A stretch of 64,000 nt of DNA from Bemisia tabaci (GCF_918797505.1 NC_092799.1:27838382-27902381), one strand, 5' to 3'. Counted from the first letter of the stretch, positions 34,707 through 48,600 are shown. Numbers and translations are program-made. The notes: generated from the sequence alone by a model not told the origin.

Positions 34707-36563
34707 TACGCTGTTTCTCTGAGGAAGGACTAAGAAAATGTGTGATAAAATGAAGTAAAATGCAATTTGTGAAGGAAAATTTGTCCCTAAAATCTCAAAA
34801 CTTCATGTATGAGGGTGGGGCCTCCTGTTTTAAGTTTGCTCACAGTTTTAACATTATTAATGACCAGTTCTTTGCTGCTGGAAACTGACTGATCAGGCAA
34901 TACAATACTGTGTCAAACTGTTGTATTGGTGATTCATTAGGGCATAAGTACAAAAATCAGAAGTCAGCCAGTTTCACTAACCTTGACTTCTTTATAAAGG
35001 AAGAAGTTCTTGTTATAGAAGTGGAGCTTTCCTCTCGACGAAGCATTCATTCTTCTCAAGGAATAAGACATTGTTTTGAAATGCTAAATACAAGCATTTC
35101 TTCAGAAAAACGGCATTGGCACCCTCACAGTTTTCTCATCAGCATCTTGAAATAATAAAACGGGCAAGAGAATCAATTGAAATTGGGGGTAAATAATAAT
35201 TGGCTCCTAAAAAGCCTGAATTGGATTGTTTTTGATTACCTTGAATGGAACAATGACAATCACTAACTGGATGACGACAGAAGGACGAGGACAGGTATTT
35301 TTCCAGAAATTGGTAGAAGTGAGAGCATTTAGGGTTTGAGAGTGGGTTTTACTTCCCCAGTAAAAGTGGCTATTCAATTGGGGAAGAGCTTGAGTTTTAA
35401 AAATTACTCATGCTACTAATTAAATTTGGAGGGTGGGTCTGCACTGGCTATGCTAGCTGCCAACTGCTTCATAAAAAATTTGAGCCTGAGACTAGAAATA
35501 ACACTTGCGATCAATTCACTTGCCCCAGAATTATGAAAAAAAGGAACATCACAGCTGAGGAGAAAAACAGGCAAGACTTCCCATTTAAGTGCCGCACAAG
35601 TTCACAACAGTGTATAATTGATAATAAAATACTAAGATAAGGCGAGAACAGAATGAACAGGGGGTGGTAGTGAAATGAGGAAACGTTATTACTGTACACA
35701 AGTTTAATCATAACGCTTGATAAAAACTGCCAACACAGCTTTTGGCTAGATCACGGGTTTCAATTTTCAAAAAATTTGTACACTATTAATAACGACCAAT
35801 GAAGTGTTCTTGCAGGGAGGTGTCAAGATCCAGCCGCCTTGGAATAAAAGTAACACTCCGAAGACTTAAGACTAAGCAAAATTTAAGGTAGGTACAAAAA
35901 TACTGTACATAAATAAATAATAAATCAACTTCATTCCATACAAAAGTTTCAGAACTGCATCAGAGAATAGTAATGACAAAAAGTAGACAAGAAAGTGATA
36001 ATCAAGCAGTTCTTTTGAGTAACTACGTAGACCCTTTGCAATGCTGCTAAAATTGTGCAAATTAATGAATTGTTCTTGAGAGCAACTTTGAAATAATGTC
36101 CATGAATTTTTCGACACATATTCTCCGTCAATTTGCTAAAATTTCTGCTTCAAAATTAATTGAGCATGTAGAATTGATCTGATGTAAAACCTGTACAGAG
36201 ATGGACTGTCATAGCAGTAATATAAAAGGTATACATGGTTTTGCAAGGAACTTTCTGATTCAGAGTAGTTAAAAATCACTGAGAAACTTTCGCTTGTAGC
36301 ACAGTCAAGTTCCAATTGGGAATCAAGACTTGCATTGTACCCTTTGGGATGTCTTGACCAACCCAAGCAGTGAAACGCCTCCCAAGGAGTGAATAAATAA
36401 ATTAATACATACAAAATAAACAATTTATCACAACAAAATCTCTCAGTCACAAAATTTCGACTGACGAGAGCTGGACAAATGCAATGCATATTTGAGAAAG
36501 AGGGCCTCTCCTCTTCCCGTCTCATGGCGACAAAATTTAATACATACTTTTTAAGATATTTAA

Positions 36564-37109
36564 CAAGGTGGAGAAATGGTGCTGGGTCCACACCATTTCG
36601 CGGGGAAACAAAGCCAAGAAATACCAAAAATTAAAATTAGAGTCAAAAATAAATTTTTTTAGAACTCTAATGCGCACCAGTATGAAACTGAGGGGGGGGA
36701 GAGTGTTCAGCTCAGGCAGTTTGCAATGGAATATTAAGTTGGAGTCACGCAGAGAGATCTTTACCGGTTTGGGCCTTATTAGACCTCATCAGAAGATCAC
36801 ACTCAGCAGTGAACCCAACTTAACATGCCGCAAAATCCAAGACGGCATTAAAACGCCGTCATGGATATGACCCGAGGCATGACACAAAAGTGTGATCCTC
36901 GCGCCATCTACCGTCGCTGCTGAACAACTCTCATAACAAAACAAGGAAAACCCAAGAAAAATGATTATCGGATCCCCCCCCTCAGTTTCATACTGGTGCG
37001 CATTAGAGTTCTAAAAAAATTTATTTTTGACTCTAATTTTAATTTTTGGTATTTCTTGGCTTTGTTTCCCCGCGAAATGGTGTGGACCCAGCACCATTTC
37101 TCCACCTTG
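36564..37109. mobile_element. piggyBac-like non-autonomous element with perfect 136-bp inverted arms and TTAA flanks
   Basis: 36564-36699 and 36974-37109 are exact reverse complements over 136 bp, beginning CAAGGTGGAGAAATGGTGCT. TTAA lies at 36560-36563 and 37110-37113, as expected of piggyBac-type insertion. The 274-bp middle contains no meaningful frame. Identical arms imply a recent insertion or gene conversion. Confidence 0.85.
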
Positions 37110-38789
37110 TTAAATACAGTTTCGGGCCACTTTTTAGTGTTTAATTTTTTAACTTTTTAAGATATTAGTGCTATTATTGCAGTTTGTTAAAACTACAAAT
37201 AAAATGAATGTTCCGATTGCTTGACTGAGTTTTGCCCATCTGGAGTGATTGACAGAGGAGTTGGATGAATTTTAAAAGAATCTACTGGAAGTATTTTGCC
37301 TAATTTTTTCGTGGATTTTATTTTTGAAACAGAAAACAAATCATCACTCTGACTTGAACTTTCATGCGTACATTTTTGATATCTAAGGAAAGATCTCCGA
37401 GAGCTTAGAAGAGGTAAGCTGTATCGTTCTCTGATTAAAAAAATAAATCATGAGAGGCAATGAGGCAATGTGAAATGCAGTTACGTTGATTCAGGTTAAG
37501 GGGGGTCATTTTTGATCAAATAGAATTATTTCACTACGCTCTTTTGTAAAATCAAATTACACATATTCTCAGTTGTAAATCAGGCAGGGTTGCCATAATT
37601 TCTTAATCTTCAAATTCCCTGACTCCAAAATTTTCTCTCTGACTTACACTCACCTCGAAATTCAATTTCCACTTGCTTTTGAAACCACTGATTTTTGCTG
37701 AACTTGGGACAAAACTTCCTTCTTTGGAGATCAAATTATGGAAAAAGGCATTCCGTAGCTGGTTAAAAGAAGACAAGCCTTAAAAAGAACCAGAAAGGGT
37801 AAACACTTGGAAGATCAGTGATGCGTTTTAAAGATTAGGAGATGTATCAGAAATTTTCCAACTTTTTCTGGTCGTCAGAAATTCCCTGACTTTCCTGATT
37901 TACAGTCCAATGGCAACTCTAATCAAGGCCAAGTTAGTTAGAAATCTGATCATTATTTCATCAGTTGCGCAACATTTAGTGACACATGGAGCAATACAAT
38001 CCAGTACCCCCATAACGCCATTCTTATGTGTATTCATAACTGTGAACAGGTTTTTCTCGGAACATTTTCTTTTTTCTTAACATTTTTACCTGGGTCTACT
38101 AGATGGATTTTCAAGACCTGGTTTTTTTTCTAATCTCTTTCTCTTACTACAAACGAAAGAGATTTCTCTACTTATTCTTGAGGCGAGAGAGAGAGAGAGA
38201 GAAAAAAAAAATCACTCTGAAGGACCCTTTGGATGAAATTCTTACATTTTTCTATCAACAACTTTTGAAAATTTCAATTTTTTGAATTTTCCAAAATACT
38301 CTTGTCTAAACAAAAAAAATGTTATTGAACATCCATCCAGTAGAACTTGAAGAAAATTCACCTTCGTATCAGTAAATTTCAGATAGTGAATATAGGAATC
38401 CATGACTCCCTTCAAATCTGTCCAATAAATTGTTAGACAATTCCTCTTTCAACTGGTTGTCAAACAATGCTTTCAGCAACTGCACTATTTAAGTGAAAGA
38501 CAAACATTATGATATCTCAGAGGAAATTGAAGACCGGGGTATTAATTTTAATTTCTCTTCTCAAGTAGAATTATAAGGATTTTGACTTGTGTTCACACAC
38601 TAAGATGAAACTAAAGTAGTAAATATAACTATACCTACAGGGCCGTAATTATAAAACAATAACAAATATGTATAAAAAAAAATATTGTACTTGATACATT
38701 ACCAATGAAATATTTGTTTGGAATTCAAGCTTTGCTTTACAGGGTGAATTGCTATTTCATCAAAAATTCCAAGTGAAAGAAATCAGTCA

Positions 38790-39118
38790 TTAAGGTGATT
38801 TGTCTTGCTTTCTGGCATGGTCGAACTGGCATGCAATACGTCGCAACAAAAAGGTCAAAAATTTTGGCAGATTTTGAATTTGAAGCCAAAGAAAGGATGA
38901 AAGCTCTTGCGCATGAGTCTGCAATCATTCTAAATCAAGAAATTGGCAAAATTCAGAGAGATGGAAGCAGGATTCTTTCCGTAAAAAAACTTTGAATTCA
39001 ATACAGAAGTTGACAACTACATCGAATGCGAGGATTTTCTCCAAAATGAATCCTGCTTTGCAATATACTGCACGCCAGTTGAACCTTGCCAGAAACCGGA
39101 ACAAATCATCTTAACCTT
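38790..39118. mobile_element. Foldback element
   Basis: TTAAGGTGATTTGT and CTTTCTGGCATGGTCGAACT at the left pair with AGTTGAACCTTGCCAGAAAC and AAATCATCTTAA at the right. The arms are about 80 bp and imperfect. Non-coding. Confidence 0.65.
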
Positions 39119-39358
39119 TCTAGAGCTGCCATTCTGATGCAGGTTCAGAAAAACATGGAGAAAGGTAAGAATAAATAAAAGATAAGGAACTTGCAAATGC
39201 AGCAAAATTCATTTTGCTGACTCACAATCAGTTAAACTGCTCTAACATTCTTCTTTTGCAGAAAATGAAGAGAACCATCTAAATTTTGTAAAAATTTCTA
39301 ATGAATTTTCTTGTCACAGCTTCTTGTCAATCTACATTCTGAATCGGACAAGGACCAG

Positions 39359-39620
39359 CAGGCTGATTGTTGAAATTGACAGTCACAGCTATAGACAAAG
39401 AAGACATAAAGGTAAATGAGGCTATCCTATTGATGGAAGTGGGTGGTTGCAATGGACAAAGGAGGTAAGTAATAGACTGACGAACAGCAACCCATGAGAG
39501 TCCCTACAATTAGTCCATCATTTACCCCTTCAGTCTATAATGACCACTCATTGCAACCAATAGGATTGTCCCATACTCCTTGTGGCTTCTTTGTCCATCA
39601 ATTTCAATAATCAGTCTGCA
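39359..39620. mobile_element. MITE with CAGGCTGATTGTTGAAATTG ends, copy 1
   Basis: The left end (CAGGCTGATTGTTGAAATTG) and the right end (CAATTTCAATAATCAGTCTG) form an inverted repeat. A related copy with the same ends and internal phrases (GGTGGTTGCAATGGACAAAGG, AACCAATAGGAT) lies at 61840-62106. Confidence 0.75.
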
Positions 39621-39653
39621 GACTAAACAGAGCAAGTAGGTGGAGAGACATCA

Positions 39654-42600
39654 TTAGACAAGCGTTTGCCGCCAAGTTTGGTTGAACGGGATTTTGAGAA
39701 TCTTGATTTCCGTGGTTGGGAGAATCTGAGAGAGGACCTTACGGAGCTTCGGGATTGGGAGAATGTCCACCTTGGAGGGTCCTGTCGAGGGGATCTGGAT
39801 TGGCTCCTTGAGGTAACGGCCTTCTTCCAGCGTATCAATGAGCGGCTTCAGGATCGGGATGCTGTCACCTTTGCCCTTTTTGCTGGCATTGCTACCGTTT
39901 GATGTCGGGCTCTGGGCTGGAGAGTTCTTGGCAGTTTCGCATTGGTCAATGAACAAATCCGTCACTCGTAGGAGTTCCAGAGTCAGACCCCAGACAAAAT
40001 TCTTCAGCGTTTGTTTCAGGTGACTAACGCCGACCATGACAATGTGGTTTGTTGTAGCTGACTGAAAAATAAATCATAGAAAAAAAACTTAGCTGACTGA
40101 AAAATAAATCATAGAAAAAAAACTAAGTATTGGAAAAGAGGAGTGAATGAAATGATTCAGAAAGACTGTAACCCACCATTAAAAAATCGAACACTGTCTT
40201 CTCTGTTCAAAGATATGTATGTTCAATTTAGCTCTTCCTCATCTGTTATTTGTGGGTGTCTATTGTGTCAAAAATCTCAAGTTAAATTTTGACTCCACTA
40301 CATACTAAAAGGAATGTTTTACTCACATTTTAACACAAGGAACTCCTAAAAATGTGAAACCTCACTTGAAATATTGCTGTTGGAGGTTTGAAAGGCTCAG
40401 TACAGTAGTTACAAAAGAAAGCCTTATGAAGTGCATTTTGCTAAAAGGAATTACAACAAGTTTTGGCTTATTTCAGAAACAATGTTCGGCTGAAAAAAGT
40501 AGCTCCTTGTTGCACAATGCCGCACAACTGTCAGATCAAGTGCTACAAAAATCAAAAGAATGAAGCTGCTAAATCAGATAACGAAATATACAGGGTATCC
40601 CAGGAGTAATTACAACAGGGTTGCCAGCCAAATTATTTTTTTCCATTCCCTGACTTTTAAGTATGGATCTGACGCAGTCTGTTAAAGTGAAATTGATCCA
40701 GTTGATCCCGCAACGCGAGCCCGAGACCGCCCGCGCCTAATTCCACGAAAAATCAGAAAAATCCCTGACCAACACCGAAATTCCCTGACTTTTCCCGGTT
40801 GATTTTTTTCCCCTGACTTTTCAGGTTTTCCCGGGCCCTGGCAACCCTGTTACAAATATTGAAGGAGTCCATTCTTGGGGTAAAACAAAAGACGTTTTCG
40901 TGGTTTAACTTCTTTTCCAAAAACGCTTCTCCCTAGAGGCCACCTCTCACCCCTTTTGCGCCCCACCTGCGCTCCATACAGTCCCTCGCACCTCAAAAAT
41001 GATGAGTCATAACGAAAAAATGCAAGACACATTTTCTCAGTATTTTTCAACGCTAAATCTAGTGGTGCCATCAAAAACCAATTTTTGTCGCTGAAAACAT
41101 TAATTTAGGCCACCTTTAGTTTTGAAACTCCCCTAAACCCCCCCTCAAAATGCGTTTTTCCTCTTCTGGAAGTCAAAAATGAAAAAAGCGCTAAAAATTA
41201 CTCCCATTTGCCAATTTTCATCAAAAATGGTTGATAGACATAATTACAGTGTTAGAAAGACGATTCTTTCTCCAACTTTGGGGAAGGGAAAGCGTTTTTG
41301 GAAAAAAAGTTATACCACAAAAACGTCTTTTTTTGACCGAAAGAAGCGACTCTTTCCATAATCGTACTTAATCCTGGGACACCCTGTAGAGATATAAGAA
41401 GATAATTACCTGTGTGATATAAGTAGGAATCATGAGGAGCGATTTGATGTTGGTGCACTTTTTGAGCGCTTCTTCGAATCCTGGTTTGACGTCGAAGTTG
41501 ATGAGCTCCAGGATCTCCAGTGCCGGGAGTTGACTGGCAGACTCAATCAGTTGAATGATGAGCGGCACTGAGTTCTGGCCCTTCTCGAGCCTCAGCCTTT
41601 TCAAGTTGATCAATTTTGGTAGTGCTTCTGTCACTGTTACTTGGTGGATGTTGTTGCAGTCACCGATTTCCAACTGTTCTAAATTCACCAGAGATCCAAT
41701 CGATTGTGACGCTTCACTGTCTAAATTCTTGATTCCAGTTATCGACTGCAAAAAAATTGTGATTTTGTTTACTACAGAACGGGGCAGAATCTTACAATAA
41801 CTTCACATCAGGGTGTCTACTAAAACAGGCTGGCTAAAAATCAGTACTTTCAAAGTGCTTTTTTAGTGCATTCCCAAGAAATCCAGTACCTCCTCAACAA
41901 AAACATTCAGAACTTTTTCAGTACCTTTAATTGACAAAATTCGACAAATATCAAAATTTTTAATTTCTCACTCTCTCTGCATCAAAAATGACCAAAAAAA
42001 AAAAAAAAATTTCGGACTAACTTGCGGAATTTTAGCACTTTTTCAGTACTTTGGTCCGCCCTCAAAAAATCAGTACTATTTACAGACTTGTAGACACCCT
42101 GTAAATATTACATTTTGAAATTTCCCAAGGTGTAGATCTTTTCGATCAACCGCGTTCAGAACTGACCAGAGGTGCAGAAAATACTCAATCTAGCATTGCT
42201 ACATTGAGAAGAACTGTAAGCGGAATGAGGGAATTTTCAAAATTAGATAAACCTTTCTTCTCACAGAAACTTGGGAGAGAAACTTTTTTATGAGAATTTA
42301 GAGAGGAATGAGAAATTTTTAGATCAAAGCAAAAATTTAGAGGGAAACTGAAAAACTTTGCCAGAGGTAAAGAGTGAAGGATATTCTTAGACCTCCAAAA
42401 AGAAAGTATAACATCAAGTTAGAGGTTGACTCCCGCGGAACCTTATCAACAGAGGAGGGGGTTCAAGGTCTGCAACATGTAAAACAAATCAGCCTATCAA
42501 CTGGGACCACATCCCTCATAAGGTGAGAACAATGTCCTGAGTAGGTCAGTTCTTGGTATTAGAAAACGTCAAAATAAGTGAGGACAATGTAAAAAGCGGA

Positions 42601-45600
42601 TAAAAACCCGGGGCTCACCAGCAATTTGAGTGTGGTGAGATTACTCAAATGATTGAAGGATAATTCTATTCCTGACATTCCTTTCAAGCGTAATTCTGTC
42701 AAGTTGGTAATTGCAGCCAACGGCTCCAAGTTCAAGGAAGTGTTCCTGAAAAAGGATAAAAAACTTATGTCATATTTGCATCTACCATTAGTATTATGAA
42801 GATTATAATAGTTACATCTGCAGAAAGAAATTGGTGATTAATGGATACACAGAGAGAAAAGAGTCATTTCTTTGACAGCTTACTGGACTTAGGTTGACAA
42901 AAATCACTGATGAGATTTTGCACCAATTTGAATATAATCTTCCATTCTTTCTGGGAGGTGAAATTACTTTAAAATACTCATAAGACAGGGTGTCTAGCAA
43001 ATTTGTTTTTCCTTCTCCCTGACTTTCCATACTTTTCCTGACAAAGGTCAGGAATTTGCAATCTTCCTGACCTTTTTTCTAAATCAAAGGAAACACAAAA
43101 AATGAACATGCTTCAGAGCTGAGTGCTGGTAAAGGATGAGAGGGGGCTCAACTTTCTCAAATCTTGAAGCGTTAGGTGCAGAAAGGGCACTTCTCCGATG
43201 CAGTGCTGCAAAATCTCTGCTAATGTTTCATCCATGATGATCAAAGCAAAAGTGTGTAATTCATTTAACTGAATATTCTTCACGATTTTATGATGCAGAC
43301 GAAAAATGTCTGATAATCCACTCAAAAGTTTCCTGTATAAAATTCAAATTAGCAGTGAAATTATTAGCAACCGAGAAGTGGACTTTTGGCATCCAACACC
43401 TTATTTAATTGACATTTCCTTCTTTCCCCTCGATCAAAAGGATATTTTAACAACAGAAACTCACAATGATTCAGACAGTTACCCTCTAGCATGATCATCA
43501 AGTATTTTTCAGTGTAGGGAATAATTGGAGTACAAGCTCTCAACAGGGGAATTTATGGCTGTTTTCCAAAGGAGAGAATTGGAAAATCCAACTGTATTTT
43601 GATTTTGAGAGATACAACAACAACACAACTTACTTGATAGACGTAGCAGTTAATGCTTCTATATGAGGAACATGTTTCGCCAAATTTTCGATGACTGAAG
43701 AGAGACATCTGCACAGCTCTATCCTTTTCAATGATTTAACTTGCCCAATAACATTATAGAACTCTAACCAGTTATTTTTAACTTCTTCTGTTTTAGTTCC
43801 AACAAGCATTTTCCTTAGGTCCAAATGCTTTGTCTCGTGCTTGATTAAAGCGTTCGCAAAACCTTTCCAATCAGAGACCTGAGTATTCTTCATTCTGACG
43901 GTCTGCCACTGAAAGAGATAAAAAAAGTACCAGGTTAGAAAGGATGTCATACCACATAAGCAAAAAGACTAGCTTGTTCAGTTCAAAGAGGTAACTGACT
44001 AATGAGCAATTTTTCCTTTGCAGACAACAGTTTTCTTGGACAAATAGTTTTACACATAGTAGTTAACATGTTGACCGGCGAAGCTTTTTTGGTCCACAAT
44101 TCTGCAATGCCAGTGCTATCCAAAATAATAGGTAAACAAAGTTCCTAAGCTTTCAGCACTTGAACTATCAGGGTATTTACTAAAACTGGCTCAGTATTTT
44201 TATGGTGCTTTACCGAAAAAGTCAGTACTATTTCAGAACTTCCAGTGACGAAATTCGAAAAATTTAAAAAATGTGAAATTCTTGCGCAAATTGCGACTAA
44301 AATGATGTTGTCACGAAATTCGAAGCTCGACTGGCTGCAGGATCGCGATCTGGCGGATGCAAAAGGGATTACATACTTTCCAGCCTGTCTCATAAAATAT
44401 GCGTGGCATAGGGCAAAAAGTTCTGGAACTTCTTGCAAAATTTCTGTACTTTTTCAGTATTCCTGGTCCACCTATAAAATATTTGTACTATTTCTGCACT
44501 GATAAGACATCCTCAACTATGTCTCACTTGACTCACCCAAAGAGCACCGCAATCTAGGTTTCAACTGGGAAATTACCGAGATCGCCACGGCTGCAACATT
44601 TTTTCTTTGATTATGCAATTAGAAATTTGGGTTTACCTACACTTCAATTCAAGAAAAGTAAACAAAGGAGGGCAATTCACTCACAAAATGTTGTTTAGAT
44701 GCGACATCATGCCACAACCGGCAGACTCTCGATGCGACGAGAAGCTCCTTCAAGTTAAGGTATCTGAAGATATGCATAAGTGTAGAGTATCCAGCAGCAA
44801 GGTTCATCATGAAGTAATGGCTCGGTTTAAGCTGCGCTAGGCTGCTGTCAGTGGTCGTTGTTGTTACAACGGCAGCGGAACCACTCAATTCGGCAGACCC
44901 ACTTGTCACAACAGGAGCGGAGCCACGCAAAACTGTGGACCCGCAGTCTGAGTTATTCGCTACTCTCGCTCTCTTTGATGGTGGAGATCCTTTTTTCGCG
45001 TCACCTCTTTCAGCAGATCGCTTTTTGCCAACATTCCTGGGCAGAAGAAAAAAAAGAGAGATAAAATAAAAATCTTATTAGGATTAGAGTTGCTCTTGAG
45101 TCTTCAGACAGAAGAGAAGAGAGGGGATCAGTTGGAATCTAAACTTAGGTTCTTCCAATTCAGCTTCTGCAATTTGTATGATGTCAAAAACAGCTGTTGG
45201 TGAAATTCTGGTGTGCAGTGATTTTCTCGTATACAAACTTTCAACTGAAACTGCGAGTTTTACTTACATATTTGTCCTTAGGACCTCACCCCACTGAAAC
45301 CTAATGGATCACTAGAAATGGCATGAATCTAAGCGTTCTGATAAATATTTCTTCCGCAAATTTTAGATGGAAAACGATTGGCAAAACGAAAAATACTGAC
45401 ATGAAAACTTGACCAAAATACGAACGTTATTATTTAGCGTTGGTCACAAATTTCTTGGGGGATTTCATAATGGAATATTTAGTGCAAAAGAAAGTTTTCT
45501 TCACAAGTAACAAAAAAATCAGAATTTCATAAAACATGGATAAGTCTTTGCTACATGCGAACTTAAAAATACTTATTAGAATGAAAGAGGTAGCTGTAAC

Positions 45601-48600
45601 TTCTATTTTTGGCTACTAATATGTACCTAGGTGACAAACTGGAAATGGATCATTAGACAAGGTGCAAATTTTAGCATTGCAGCATAAATTTCCTCATCGA
45701 AATTTCACGTAGAGCACGATTCTGAACAAAAATGATTGAAAGTAACTCCTTAATTCACATAAAATCAGGTTTTTCTTTACTCAGGAATTTCAAATTTTGG
45801 GCAACCAGCAGGCCAATAATTGAGAGAATAAAGCAGCCCAACACGACATTGAAATGCGATGGATTGGGTGGTTGAGAAAGGGCTACACCTCATCTTGTCA
45901 TGCTGACATAGTTTCAATGATGGGGATGCATTGCTTAATTCAGATGTTAATATCTTTGTTAGAAGTTTTTACTTGTTAATAATTTTTTTTCTTAGGTGTG
46001 TGTGTGTGTGTGATTTGTTAGGCTTTTATCTGTACTTTTTTGGTCAGAAATTAGTATCAGCAATTTTCGTTATGAAAATCGTTGAGATTTTGGGAGGGAA
46101 AAAATTTAAGAATACTAAAATTCGTACCGTACATACTGATTCATTGCACTACATGAGATAAGACGGTGACTAATCATAGAAATTAATCGTTAGATTTAGT
46201 AAAAGTGATACGATATGATATTGAGACTCCTGAGGAATCAAGGTCATGGAAACAAGATTCAACTTTTTGGGTGATAACAGATTGTTACGAGGAGCAATTC
46301 TTTTGATCAAAACAGATACATTTGTTTTGAATCAAATCTTCCAATAACAATTGCTCAAGACCAACGAATCTACAGACCAAAATAATAAATGATCAAAGAT
46401 GGGTGGTATAAAAATGCTAAAAGGATTCAACGGAGATGCATTGATAGAATGTGCTGACTGTTCTGAAATGACAACTGTGCAATGCTAGTCACACAAAAAT
46501 AGTGCCTCTTAAAAATCGAAATGATTTGCCTATGACTGATCAGAAGAAACATGAAGTCTGTAAAAACTTACGAAGGATCCTTTCCAGAGCTTTTTGGCAT
46601 AATTACACCTTACAACGTTGGTCCTCATATACTACTCACATAACACAGCTGACAAATGGATAGAAATTTTATCAGACTACGATAGAGATCAAACAAAGTC
46701 TGACAAGTGGATAGAAAAGACATCAGACCACGATAGAGATGAAAAGAAGTTTGACAAATGGATAGAAATGACATCAGACCACAATAGAGATCAAACGAAG
46801 TCTGACAAATGGATAGAGATGACATCAGACCACGATACAGATCAAAAGAGGTAGATTTAGCTGGGCAAATAACCTGTTTCATTCATAACAAAGCTCGTTT
46901 TCTCTACCTGCAAAGCCATTGAGTGGGAGTCAAGGCGATGAATGAGAGAAAAGTTGACCAACCCAACCAATCATTGTTCATCCAAAGTTTAACCTTGGAC
47001 TATATTTAAAACAGACCTCTTTCGTTGTGGAAGGAGAGAATTCATGATAAACATTGAAACTTTCACTAGGATTCATACAAGAGTAATTACTCCTAAGGAC
47101 CGATCAAAAAAAGAAATGAGAGAATGTTTCAAGAGCATTGTCAACGTGGATAATGAAAACATCCTAAGTGCCCTGGAAAAACCTAACTCGACAGAGGAGA
47201 GGCTAGCCAATCGCTCCTTGACTCCCCTAAATTTCATTTTATTCAACACACAACAAATTCCGTCTCAGAACACAGGACCGATAAAAAAATCCTGAAAGGA
47301 CAAAAGCAGCACTGGACGGACAGTATCTTAGATGATTACATTCAGGAAGAACCCCAAAATGCCGAGTCTCAACTCATTAACCAATCAAAATTTGAAGCTT
47401 CATTTACATTCACAAATTTAAGCTAAACTTTGTTCCAACTAGTTCCTCAAGCTGAGCAACATCAGCTTCAGTGGATTAGATTAGATCTCATCCAATGAGG
47501 TTATAAGACAGTGTAATTGAGGGGCTTCGAGGACAAGGCGCATAAGTGCAGTTTTTGAAAAAATGGAGGTATAGATAATTTGAAGTAAAACTAGTTTCAA
47601 TGCATATTCTGAGAAAAAGTTGTTCCAAAATTCCAATTTTTAAACATCAAAAAGTCAGTAAAACTTTCTTTCCGCCATAAGGCTCTATGTGATTTTGAAA
47701 CTTCAAACATATATTTCTCAAAATAGCAAAAGCTGCATTTATGCGCCTTGTCCTCCAAGCCCCTAAATTGCGCCTGGATGGAAAGTTTCATTCCTTCTTA
47801 AAAAGTTAGCCTTTATGTTTTACCCTAAAATTAGCATTGATTTGCCATTCCCAGTCGTAACACTGTTGCTTTTTGATGGCAGCATGCACCAGCTCTGACT
47901 GATATGAGCATTTTACGTAAATCCTGAGTTGGAAGACAAAAAAGATTCTCCTACAACTTACGAGGGCAACAAAATTCCGATCATAATGGTACAACTTTAA
48001 TAACTAGTTGGTCTCTTCAAGTCTTGAGCTTACATGTAAATTTGCTGAGTTCAATTTACTATGAAAAATATAACTATCTTGAGACACCTGCAAAATCAGC
48101 TTTTTGACACGAAACAATATTTGGTGCTGCAGTGATACGTTCGTTACATCTTAGTAGGTAGCATCCTTGAGCAATAACAGGGTGTTTACAAACTTAGAGT
48201 AAAAAAATACCCTGACTTTCCTAAGTTTTCCTGGACCATAAAAATCAAAATTTCCACATCAACAACTGGCAAGTAAGGAACTAAAAATAAACAATTTTTA
48301 GCATCAATTCCACTGCAAATGAAAGAAACATGTGAACATTTTTTCTTCAGGTATTTATCATGTGACCAATTAAATTTGCCATTCCTCATCGAAAGGTATA
48401 ACTCAATTCACCATTCAGCTAGTGACTTACAGCACAGAACCCAGAAACAGGCCTGAGACACAGTTTGACTGCATGGACAACGCTGATATATTTTCAGATT
48501 GTACGTTTTAAGATATCTCAGATTTCTAATCTTTTCCATTAAATTTCCAGACTCTTTCCTGATTTCCCTGACCTGATAAAATTCCTTGTTTTCCAGACCT

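Larger units (their letters stand above)
29426..39653. other. 10-kb intergenic region between convergent FAM98 and MBD/F-box genes
   Basis: Holds both 3' UTRs and many non-autonomous elements, listed separately (33625, 34438, 36564, 38790, 39359). The short frames in it are small and unsupported. A 60-bp segment at 32685-32750 resembles part of an exon of the F-box gene. A degenerate element with GGTTGCCATAA...CAATGGCAACTCT ends lies at about 37586-37920. A TG run followed by a G run lies at 34197-34223. Confidence 0.55.

Noticed and set aside
36136..36627. 163-residue minus-strand frame
   Set aside because: Its start lies in the arm of the TTAA-flanked element and the rest has no recognisable domain or splice signals.
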